The notes under the pieces were generated by a model, which saw only the letters and a program-made list of their open reading frames with translations, did no database searches and was not told where the DNA came from. Positions 25,101 through 37,100 of a DNA stretch of 64,000 bases are shown here, in pieces. The position numbers were made by a program, and so were the translations under genes. Position 1 is the stretch's first letter. Every line of letters begins with the position of its first letter. Origin of the DNA: Chelonoidis abingdonii (Eukaryota > Chordata > Testudines > Testudinidae); the NCBI RefSeq assembly GCF_003597395.2, contig NC_133777.1, forward strand, positions 7,905,305 through 7,969,304, given 5' to 3'.

Positions 25101-28100
25101 ATTCAGTAACTTGCTGGAGTAGGTCATTCCTGTGCGTGCCTCCTTTGACACTGAGGTAGCGCAGCTATTCTGCTGGTCTGCACCAGATAGCTACGTTTGG
25201 GGAAGGGGCTGGGGTGTGTGTAAAAGAAACATCAAAGCCCCCATGCTCACCAGCAGAGACAGGTCCTGTGCTTGTCTTCTAGAAGAGTGAGCAGCAAGGA
25301 TGCTTCCATTTGGGGTTTTCACCAGGAGCTCTGAAACCATTCCTGAGAGCTGCCTTTTCAGTCTATAGCTGAGTCCCCCCTGCCATGGACCGTATAGCGG
25401 GGTGCATCAGTCTTCAGTGTGTTTTTGTGTTTGCAAAACCCCTGTGCTGTAATCTCTGCTTTACAGATGGGAAGCTGAGGCACAGAGGATATGTCTGCAC
25501 TGCAGTTACACACCTGCAGCTGGCCCGTGCTGGCTGACTCGGGCTCATGGAGCTGTTTGATTGAAGAGTAGATTCTGGCTCGGGCTGCAGCCTGAGCTCT
25601 GGGACCCTCCCACCTCACAGAGTCCTAGAGCTCGGGCTCCAGCCTTGGCCCAAATCTCTACTCTGCAGTTAAATAACCCCTTAGCCTGAGCCTCTTAGCC
25701 CGGAGCAGCTGACATGGCCAGCTGCTGGTGTCTATCTGCCATATAGCTGTACCCAGGGGGACTAAGTGACTTACCTAAGGTCAAACGGGAAGTCTGTGCC
25801 AGAGCAGCGTATCGGTCTCAGGTCTGAGTCCCAGGCTAACATCCAAAGCTCTGCACCATCCTCCCTCTCTGCAAGGGGACTGTTCTCTGCGGACATGCAA
25901 TCTATTAAGTAATATAGTGCCAAGATGTTTGACTTGGCCCCAGCTACCTGTGGACTGACTCCTCTGTTCAGGGCCAAGATGGGAGCCTACAGCGAGTCAG
26001 AACGGTACCTGGAGCCTGCCTAGGCACCGGCTGAATGTGTCACTTATCACTGTGCTGTAAGCTTCATTGAAGCCTGTAGCATAGAAGCGGCATTGTATAT
26101 GCTGCTGGTAGTTACTATGGTAACTTCAGAGCAATAGTGGGTAAATGGGCAGCAGAAGGATTAAGCAAAATAGCTTCCTTTAAACCAGATCCAGCTCATT
26201 TCAGTTTCCAGCAGAGACAGAGGCTTTTTAACAGCCACTTTCAGCACTGGCTCCCAATGGAGGCCTTAAAGCAGCCTCCCTTTTTGTGCCCGCAAATGAG
26301 TACAGATGCAGTTTTATGGGCATAATGATTTGCAGGTGCAGACAAAGGCATGCGGGTATCTCATGGGGGGGGGGAGGGCGGCATGCAGGCAGATGTTGGC
26401 TCATTCGCATTTGCAGGCACAAAAACAGGGAAGCTGGTGTTTTATAAAGCCAGCCCAGACCCACAGGACTCATGCTGGATACAGATGCAACAGGACTCTC
26501 TTAGAATGACACATGTCGTCCGTCCTCTACACACACCTCGAACCGCTTCTCTGAATGGGGAGCTGGAGCTGGACGTGGACCGTGTATACTGCATGGCCGG
26601 ATGGCAATTTGAGACCTGGAATCTCACTCCATCTGAATTAGCCCTAAGAGGCTTGCATGGCCTTTATCAGTGCACTGGACTTGGTGAATGCACCCAGCAG
26701 GAAGTGCGGGAGCAAAGGGCTCTCCTTTTGGACAAGGCTGCATTCCGTTGTTGGGGCTGGGGGTTTGGGCAGGAGGCGGAGTTCTCTTAAAAGGCCCTGA
26801 CTGAGCAAAGCACTGAAATCCTTTCGTTTTGATGGAATTCAAGTATGTGCTTCTGGGTGGGATTTTCCAGACTTGTTGACTTTTGACCCATTGAAAGGGA
26901 ATTCACCCCTGCAAGTGAATGTACTCCCAAGTCACTTAAGCCCATTTGGAAAAATTCCCCCTTAAGTGCCAAGTAGGGGTGGATTCAAGGATGTGCTTAA
27001 AGTTAAGCATGTGCTAAAGAGTTTCGCTGATTCAGGGCCAAAATAAAGTGCAGGAGAAGCCAGTGAGTCTTGGTGCATGCTCTGTGCTGCTGCTGCAAGT
27101 GAATTGGGCAGAGCAGAGACGTGATCTGAGCTGGCCTCAGTGGGCTCTAATCTGTGGCTCTGAGGTGAGCTCTCTGCACCTGGAAACACCTGGCTTCTGG
27201 GGGCGGGGGAATTTCCGAGCTGGTGAATGGATTTGTGCTTTGTTTCGTGTTTGCTCGTATAGTACTCAAGCAAGTATTCAGAGAAGTATCATCAGAGTGT
27301 AAATCTCCCAGGGTTATTTATAGCTGGATGAGGGAAGCTGGGCTTGGTGAGGAAAAACTGCAGCAGTCACAGTTTCAGGTTTGCTAGCATGCAGCGTTGA
27401 CAGCTCGCTAAACAGAAGACAGACTCTCCAGCAGAGCTTGCTCCGTTAGGAGTAGAGGCTAGTCAGAGAGCTTGCACCTCTGCCTCCCAAGAGGGTAGGA
27501 CTGTTGTTGGTCAGGGTGGTGGGGATTTCGTTGTGACACAAGTTATGATCCTTTTCCTTATCTCAAGTGTTGCAACTGCACAATGGGAATAAATATGGGA
27601 GCTGGTTTTGTTGGTGCATGATGGGGAAGATGAGGCTAATAAGGGGGTTCTCACTGAGCCCACCTCCCTCAGTGGGACAGGAGGGGAGTGCTGCTGGTGC
27701 AGTGTGCTTTGGTACTGGGCCTGGGGAGGGGGAAGGGGGTTGCCTTGTTCAGCATCGTCCTGGTTGGTCTAGGAGCAGAACTGACAGGCTCCAAAGAGGA
27801 TCTCCACCAGATCTCTTCAGGGCTTGGACAGGGGTAGAGAACTCCCTGGAGGGATTAACTCAGGAGTCGGCAACCTTTCAGAAGTGCTGTGCCGAGGCTT
27901 CATTTAGTCACTCTCTAATTTAAAGTTTCACATGCCGGTAATACATTTTAATGTTTTTAGAATGTCTCTTTCTTTAAGTCTAAAATACATACACTAGTTT
28001 AGTTATATAAAGTAAATAAGGTTTTTTAAATGTTTAAGAAGATTCATTTAAAATTAAATTAAAATGCAGAGCCCCCCGGACTGGTGGCCAGGTCCCAGGC

Positions 28101-31100
28101 AGTATGTGTGCCACTGAAAATCAGCTCATGTGCCCCCTTTGGCACCTGTGCCATAGATTGCCTACCCCTGGATTAACCTTTCCATTGCACAGAGTGGTAC
28201 CAATGGTCATTAACTGAGCATGCCCTATGGGGCAACTCATGGAGCTGCTGCCAGCGAATCTTCCCAGGGTGAACCTTGGCCAGCCAGAGGCCCTGGTGTG
28301 GTCGGCTGTTGGGTAACCAAAGATGGATGGCTTGCCCAGTGCTCTAGCTCAGTGCTGTTGTGTACGTTCGCCAGATCACAGGGATTGCCTGCGACATGAG
28401 GGGCTGCTCCATTGAACTCTGGAGCAGGGGAGACGAAAGGCAGTGGGTGGTGGAGGAAGGGCCTTTGATATCCAGTGGCTGCTCTGATCTGGTGATCTGC
28501 ATAAAGTTTTCCTCCTGGCATTTGTTCTGAGCCATCCTACAGCGTGGTATGAAAGCAGGTGGCATTATTAAGCTCTTTGACTGGGGTGCCAGGGGCTGGA
28601 ATCCAGCACTGCCTCCTAGCAGAAACCTTCAGATCTGCGTTTTCCACCCTGTCCCCCTTTCATGTTCTGAACCATTAGCAAGGCTGCTGTTTGTGGGAGG
28701 AGGGGAGGATGAGAAGTGTATTTCAGGAGCTCTTATTGTCAGGGGCATCTGGTGACATGCACAGCAACAGTTTGTTGGGAACGTTATGTATGTCTTGTCT
28801 GTCTGATCAGGACACAGAGGGCCGTGGCAATTGCTGCCTCTCTGGGTCCATTAATGCTACTGCAGGAATTCTCCTCTCCTGTATGCACAGCAGCCTTGCT
28901 GCCATTCAACACTGATGTCCTGCTGTTTCCACTCTGAGATCTCAATCTAAGCTGTGCTCCCCCTCTGTTGTGTTCAGAGACCTGGACACACTTTGACTAT
29001 GCCCCCATGAGGCAGATGGGTAGGTACCATTCCCACTTCGCAGGGAGGTTGTAACTTGCTCAAGGGTATTTAGGTGCTAGAAGAACCGGGGAGTTCCTGC
29101 GATCAGGTCGCTAGAAGACTCCTCTCTTCAGGTGTCTTTTAGGTCAATGTGCTAAAAGAGTGTTGGCAGCAAACTGAAGTCTTCCTTTTGGCACTTTCAC
29201 AATGCTCAGGTTGGTTGGGGTCTGTAAAATGCGATTTTAAACCTCTCAACAGCTGCCTACTAGCTCCTTCCGGATGAAATCAATGATATTCTTGTGCTGA
29301 GTGAATCTTGTAGGATCTGGTGGCTTGGGCTTCTGTCATGCAACATTAATGGTGCGGCGACCTCATGTGGCCAAAAGATCTCCTATCAACCCAGCACAGT
29401 TAATGCATAAAATAAGAGGGGAGCTTGGCTTATTGAACGTGATCTTTTGCAGCCTCCGCTGTAGGCTGCAACTTCCATGCCTAATGCATTCTGCTGAATT
29501 TGGCAGAACAACTTCATTGCAGGATATTATCTCCAATTTTGCTGCAGCTCCATTTCGTATTTTTTGCAAAGGTAGGAGAAGCTCACAAATGACCTCTTTC
29601 CTTTTCAGATGTGTGTGGAGCGCAGGAGTGAATTTTGTTACCCACTAGCATGGAGGCTTGATTTGTACCAAGCCTGGTCTTACTCCATTAAAACTGATCT
29701 AATCTTTCTCCATTTTTTTTCTTTTTAGATCCCAAAGGATCTTTAGAGCCACCCAAGCCAGGTAGGTGCCCAGCAAAATGATTTATTTAAGCTGATCTGC
29801 GTAAAGAAAAGTGCATCAGGGATCGTAAGAGCGGTGTGATCGCACACAGCTTGGCCAAGGTGCTTTGCCAGACCCCTTTTTGTCCTGCTGTTCCTGGACA
29901 ATGGTGTCCTAGCCTGGGCTTCTGTGATGTGGACAAATGTCTGTTAATGGCTGTGACGAGACCCGCAGCCTGTTTTCACCTGTGACTGACACAAAATTTA
30001 AAGCCAACGGCTCAATCCTCCCCTGCCCTGTTATCATCTACAGCTGGCAGCACTGCACTCACCTCCGAGAGGTGTTGATGACAAGGTGCAAGATAGAAGA
30101 GAATCAGGCCTCTGGTCTCCCCAGAAACGAAAGGCTGGTGCATCTGGTTCCTTGCACCACTGGCCTGTTTCTAAAGCCCTTGCAAGCCCAGTTGTGCTGG
30201 AGTTGCCCTGTTCCTTAGGCTTGTACATAATGGGACAGTCAGGAAGAGAGCATTCCCCGCCAACTTGCGCTTCCGCGTCTCTTGCTGGCTACGTTCTGTT
30301 GTGACATAGACTGTTCTCGAGAGGTGGGAGAAAGAAACCACCATAGCAGTTGGAGAGAGGAGGAACAAAAGACTAGACTAAGAAGCAGCAGTGGGGAAGC
30401 CCAGGGTAGCTAGGTTTCCCTTATGGGCCGAACGATCTGGCACAGGTAGGTTAAGACGGGGCTGTGATATCTGGCTAAGAACCATTTCTGAACCCCCGAG
30501 TTACTTCCTGTTCTGCTTGAATCAAGTTATAATGAAAAGCAGCCAGCCAGCCCTGGGGTTCAAGTGGCCGTGGAACTGGACGGTAACTTTGCTGTAGCCG
30601 GTCTATACATGCAGGATGGGGAGAGAATTAGCAAATGTGCGTCTAGCTGTCTGGTGTCTCTTCTCTTTCAGTGAAAGGCAAGAAAAAACGAGATCTGAAA
30701 ATAACATGTCCCCCCATCAAGCAACCTGTCGTGAACCCAACGTAAGTAGCTGCTGCTGAGTGCTGACTTTCCATGCTCCTGCAAGTCTGCCTTGAGATTT
30801 CAGGCTAAAGATTTAACGATTTGCCAACACAAGAGGAATATTCCATTTCAATTTCAGAAATCCAGCTTTCTTTTATTTCTATTTTTTTTTTGGTGTAAAT
30901 TTAATGTTTAAACCTTTTTTTACAGTATTGTGGTGCCTAGGTGCCCGGCTTGCAGTGGCGTTGACCAGTCCACACAGCGAGCCATTGATCTCACTGATGT
31001 GCTGCAGTGTTGTTTGTGTTAGGATTAGAAGCACCATGTGACTTGTGAGCTGGCTGTGGGCGTCAGAGCTGGGAAATGTTATTTAACGGGCTGGTGGAAT

Positions 31101-34100
31101 CTTGCTGCATTGGGGTTAATTTCAATCATTAACACTCTAATGCCTTGGTACAAGGAGGGCACAGAATATCTTGTTTGTTTTTGTTGCCGCAATCCGATGC
31201 CTGTGTTTGGTGCCCACTTGTATCTCAGCTCACTGGAGTGTGTCTCTCTCCTGTTTACTGTGGAAGTCATTCCTTGCTGCACATGGGATGGAGAGCCATT
31301 GGTAGCAGTGATCAGAGTTTTGCAGCATGCAGACAGGTACAAGGCCCTATCTGCCCCTTTGTCCTGACCTGCAGCACTGCACCTGGTTTATTCCTAAACT
31401 GGTCCTAGCAGAGGCCACCAGCTGGCGAACCATCAGGCTCATTCAGTTATGCTCCTCTCAGCATTTGAATGCAAGTCTCCAAAGGGGATAGCCTAATGTG
31501 TGAACGCCCTGTTTATCTCCCTGTCCTTGTCCTCACTCCCAGAGGGCTCCGTGTAAAAGGGATGCTATACAATAGCTTAGGCCCCAAACCTTGGTTTTTC
31601 TGATCTTTACAAAGTGTAACAGAAATATTTCCGTGACCTCAGAGAGCAGTGCAGAGCTTTTGCTTTGGAACGAAACCATTCCTGGAAGGCAGACGTTGCA
31701 ACGTTGTGCTAGCACGCGAGAACCCAGAGGCTAAACTTAGCTGGCTGTTCTCATTCTCCAAGCTAAGTAGGAGTGGCGGCGAGGGGGGAAGCAACCATGC
31801 TTGAGCGATGGGAAGTAAACCTAGATTTTAAAATATATTTTAATAATAATTGAAGGTGATAGATAGTAACAGGTGATCCAACCAGAGTGTTCATTGCAGC
31901 ACAGTGCCACTAAAATATTAGGTCTACTTGTGACAGGTTTCAGAGGGGTAGCTGTGTTAGTCTGTATCTTCAAAACCAATGAGGAGTCCTTGTGGCACCT
32001 TAGAGACTCACAGTTATTTGGGCCTAAGCTTTCGTGGGCTAAAACCCACCTCATCACATGCATGAAGTGTCAGAGGTGAGTGAAACAGGCCCTTAAGTAA
32101 ACAAAATGCCTCATCTAGGAAATAGCTTCTGTCTTCTATTGCTGGGGTTTTCATGCTACTTGGCAGTCATGTTGTGTTGACGGTGGATGTCATGATGTGA
32201 CTGGCTGGGCTAGTCCACCATGAAATCATTGAATGTCATAAATCAGTGTCTCTGGCTGATCTCCTGAAGTGAGAGAATCTCCACTGGCCCATTGGCTGGG
32301 TGTATTTGACTCCTTCGGATTGACTGTGGCCCAGACTCAACAAACACAGACGCATGTGCATCGCTTGAATCGTGCAAGTAGGCAGTGGAGGCTCCGTGCG
32401 TGGGGAAGGCTATGAATGTACTCCAGTGCTGGCAGGATAGAGGCCTGTATTTGTAAATGGGACCCTAAGGACGGGGATGTGGGCAATGCAAGCGCTTCAT
32501 GGGTTTGAGACATGCACAGTCACTGATCTCCTTGCTAACTTTTCTTTTTTCCGTGCAGGCCCCCAAGGAACTTGGACTCCAGAACCTTCATTACGATTGG
32601 AGATAAAGTATGTTTTAATGGTTTTTCCTTCTTCTGGTCCTTGCTCATACCTCTCCACCCCCATATTTAAACACGTGTGTCAGTTCTGTCTGTCTGTCCA
32701 TCTCACCAATTGTCAAACGTCTACAAGAGCAGTCTTACATTTCAAAGAGCATTGAGCTCAACCTAGTGGCAATGTGCACTCCTGCTGCCTCCCTTGGGGT
32801 TTCTACAATGGGTTGATATTTCAGTCTGCAAAACCTTCCCCACATTCAATGACAAGTATCTGCACCAGGGTCTAAAAGGTGAATGGCCAAATGGTAGAGC
32901 TGGTGGAGCTGGGGTGAGGAATTGGTGAAATTTGAAACACTGTCATTAGTTCTGCTTAGCAGTGAATTGATTAAGGCCAGAAGGGACCATTCCGATCCTC
33001 CAGCCTGACCTCCTGCATGGCACAGGCCAGAGAACTCCACCCAAGTCACGATAGATGCCGGAGAGAGTGAGTAATGGAATGATGCAGCTCAGAGGGCTGC
33101 TGGAGTGGAGTCCTTGGCTCCCTGGGCAGGCCCTGCAGTGCAGAAAGGAACAAGACCTGCTGTGATTCTAGTGGCAGGTGAGTAAGGGATCTGAGCACCA
33201 GGACTGCAAAACCTATGCTCTTTGGACGTGTTGGTTGGAATCCAGATTGGGCTGACACAACCCATTGTTCTTCAGAGGCAGATAGCATGGAGCATTCCTT
33301 GCACCACTTGTGGGGCTTGTCAAGGTGGCACTTTTAAGAAGAGAGGCTCTCTTCTTCTGTGCATGGACATGAGGGGATCCCCTGGCCCCTTATTGTAAGA
33401 GATGGAGGCTTGCCCAAAATACGCCCCCCCCCCATCTCACGGTCCTGTGCATCCACTGTCAGCCTAGTGACACCCTCTGCTTCAGAGGTGGGGGCTGTCA
33501 CCAGGGCTGTGTAGCAAATAGGTCTCTGGCACCTTCTATGCTAGGGTCTCGAAATGCACTCTGTGCTGTAGGGCAGCATTGTCTCTGTTTTCTACATGGA
33601 GAAGCTGAGGGACAGAGAAGACAAGAGACTTGGTCAAGGTCATACAGAAAACCTGTGGCAGAACTGGGTCTTCTGAGCCCCAGTCTGTCTCCTTTAGGCC
33701 ACCGGCCCAGCAATGCTCATGAGAATAGAACAGAGCTCTGCGGGTTCTCTGCTTCCGTCCCAGACGACGGACAGTGTAATGAGCCGTGCGGGTTCGAGGG
33801 ACTTAATTTTCATGTCTGTTTCTAAAATGGGCTATGGATAGCATTATGGGATAGAGAAAGTTGCATGCTTGGAACTTGACCCTTAGCTTCCAGAGATCTC
33901 TGGGCGAGTCGTGTCTATCACACAACACTTTGCAAAACTTTCCCAGAGGACGCTGCACTTTGTATTGATGCAAGCGACGTACCAGCTGCGGTGGCTGAAT
34001 GCCGACGTCACTTGCGTTGACCAAAGTTTGCTGTGTAGGCGTGGCCTTCCTTGGTTAGATCACTTTAGGATCCTGCAGGATAGAAAGTCTTGTGGTGGGT

Positions 34101-37100
34101 GTGCAAAGCTATTGTGCTTCTGGAACAAATCCATGCGCTGCAGAGAACAGGCACAATCCCCCATTTGCAGGGCTGGGGTTACAACCCTGATCTCTTGGCC
34201 CCCATGCCACAGGCATGGGCTGCTGCTTGAGCAAGCAGAAATCTCCCTCCTTTGGTAATAGTAGCAGGGCCCTTATCCTCTCTGTGGCTACAGGGCAAAG
34301 TGGCATGTCATGTGGCTTGCTTCAGTGCCTGCCTGATCACTGGGCCAATGGACTGCACTGAAGCCTTGTGTGAGGGAATGAGCTTCCCTAGCTGTGTGAA
34401 GCACTGTGCAGCTGAAGGGCAGAAGGTGACCTCGCCGAGAGGTGAAGGACCCTTCCTCCAGTGTGCAGAGCTCCAGTGAGTCAGAGTGAGCTCCATGCAC
34501 TCTCACTAACAAAGACCCACTTGTGATGTTAATTCCCAGGGCTGTTCATTGCAGGTCTCTAAAGAGAAGCCATACCTGGGTCTCGGACGGCGCCATAACC
34601 CTTCCGTGACTCCATGCCTTTCCTCCCCCGTCTCCCTTGGATTTACCCTGCGATGCCTAGCGATCTAATGAAAAACACCAGCTGGAAATAGCTGTTGCCT
34701 CTGCTCGTTCGGTCTCTTGTTACGGGGCCTCCTGGGGCCATGTCAGGCTGTTTGCAGGGGGGCTAAAAATAGTGCCTTGGAGGAGAGCTGTAACTAGCTG
34801 CTTACCTTCCATCCTGGGCAGGTGGCAAGTCAGATAAGATCTGGATCTTCAGCCCTCCATGCAGGGGGAATGGGAAGCCTGCGCTCATTCCCACAAAATG
34901 GCCCAATTGCCTTTGTTTGAGTGGCCGTTTGGTAATAGGCATATTAATAGTCTTTGAGGCGCAGGAGGAGAAAGCGAGGCTTTGTAGCAGCCTGGCATTG
35001 CAGTGCTCTATGGGGGATGGAGCTCAGGGGAAGGAAGCTCTGCCCGCTGGTCTGTTTCCTTGCCCTGTGGCTCTCCAAGCCGTCCCAGTGCGGAGCTGCA
35101 CGTTGCCTCCCTACCTTGAGGGATACTAGATGCCGCTGAGCTTGCAGCATACATGCCGCTTGCCACCTCATTTTAATTAAACAAGTGACAGAACTGGCTG
35201 GCCAGAAACGTCTCCTCCCTCTCCAGCAGGTGCATGCAGCCTCTTTTCCCTCAGGCTGCTGTGCTGTGGTGTGAACGTCTCCACAGGCCCTTGACTTCCC
35301 CTTTGTGTGCAGGAGTCTTGTTCTGGCTCCCTGTGACGCAGGGACTTTTGTGCTCCCTGCACATCAGACTGGAGCAGCATGGGGCAGGGAGGCAGCCTGG
35401 GCAGAGAGGGAGCATTGAGGAACCTGCAATTGTGCCTTGAAACCCAGCCATAGTCCACTGTATCTTTGCAACCCATAAATATGTGCATTGTGGCCCCTGT
35501 GTGAACCCTAAACCAGCCCTGTCAGGCATTGGCAGAGCAGTGTGGAGGGGATTAGTGCCCCTGCACCCGGGCGGGTGGGAACTCAGATCATGGCAAGCAG
35601 CGGGAAGGGTGATCCTGGCAACTCCATCGACCCTTCATGGGGCAGGAGCTGCTGCCTTTTGGAAGTGGTTCATGCAAATGCCCGAATAAAAGAATAAACT
35701 GGAGCGCTCGGTGAATGTCTGTTCCGGAGGCAGCACAGACGCCCTCTTGGGAACTGAGAGTCTGCTGCTGCACGCTTCGTCTGCTGGCATCTACGGGAGG
35801 CAGCCCCTTTGGGTAATGATTTGCACGGGTCTCTGGTCAGCCTAACTCTGCTTGCTGGCCTGCCCCCTGCCCTAGCCAGCTCCTTCCAGGATGTGCTGTA
35901 CTGCAGGGGAAGCGGCTGGCGTCTTCCTGTGCTGGGCAGTGCATGCCTTATGGCTGAGCTCAGGCGTGGAACTCCCCTGCTTCCTGGACCATATGGGGGC
36001 CAGAGACATCTGGCTTTAGTGGACGGTGTTGAGAGTTAAAAGGCAACGTGTGGCAGAGTTCTCCCCTGACCATTACATGGCCTGGTGGCTAATGCAGAGA
36101 GGGATCTTTAGGGCCAGATGCCCACTGGCTGCCTGTCTTCAGCACAAAGCACTGTTCCCCCTCCGCTCTGGGTGTAACCTGCTGGCGTAGTTTCTGGAGC
36201 AGAGTCCTCTCTTGTGCAACAAATGTCTTACCTTACCCGCCCTTCCTCACAGCTTAGCTTTGACTCCTGTGTAAATAGTTGATTTCCTGAAGACCAAAGC
36301 AAAACTAGGGGCCATTCCAATCTTGCCTTGCAAAAGGAGGGCTGCAGCTGGCTGGGCGGAGTGCTCGTAGCTTCCTCGCACAATTCTCGGGGTGAGGCAC
36401 AGATTGGTCTTTGTTGCGCTGAATGGGGGTGCGAATAAATCTTGGGGGAGTAGCCCATGATTACGTAGGGGAAGAAGGATAATGTAGTGGATGGAGCTGT
36501 GGGTTGGGCTCGAGATGGGATCAGCATGGGCACATGCTCCCTGTGTGACCTTGGGTGAGTCACTTAATCTACCCTGAGTCTCTCCGTTCCCTGTCTGTTA
36601 AATGGGGCTTGCACATCCTTACCTCACTGGGGTGTCACAAGGATAAAATCCATTCACGGTTGTCCGGTGCACAGATGCCAGGGGACGATGGCTGTATCTA
36701 GATGGAAGGTAGGGAGAGCCCTGGAGTGAGTGAAGACGGTACTCTGCCGTTGCCAGAAGCCATGCAAGTGTCCTCCTTCACCAGCTATGCTCCCCTGTTT
36801 AAATTCCTCTGTGCCTTGTAGCAAGAGCTGTAATGTAACAAACTTGATGATACAAAGAGCAGAAGGGGGCATCAGCCCTTTCTGCTCCTCACTGTGTATG
36901 AAGATGGCTGGAAAGGTGTGTGTTAAAAAATCTCAACCCTTAGAAATATCAGGAACATCAATTCTAGCCTTCATCTCTTTGAAGGAAGCACTGTTGAGTG
37001 ACTCTCAGATCTGTGGGAAGCTATCCCAGCCCGGGACAGAAGGGATGAGTGGAGTTGACTTTCTTTTAGGTGTTAAATGCAACAAAGTTAAACAGTCTCA

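Larger units (their letters stand above)
22116..29728 (+). other. MAP2K3: MAP2K3 intron 1 (7.6 kb)
   Basis: Bounded by gtatat and ctttttag. It contains a LINE 3' end at 23677, a Penelope tail at 23886, a MIR split by a fold-back MITE at 25440-25870, a hAT MITE at 27861 and a fold-back repeat near 26810. A 146-codon frame at 26350-26790 has no recognisable domain and is not called. The stretches 22116-23670, 24005-25435 and 28180-29728 otherwise show nothing. Confidence 0.6.

Noticed and set aside
26350..26790. 146-codon open frame in MAP2K3 intron 1
   Set aside because: No recognisable domain, no good splice-bounded exon and low-complexity glycine-rich start. An alternative first exon or long non-coding RNA cannot be excluded but is unsupported.
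29000..29110. Possible MIR fragment on the minus strand
   Set aside because: Only cattcccacttcgcagggag and aacttgctcaagggta resemble MIR; too short and diverged to call.
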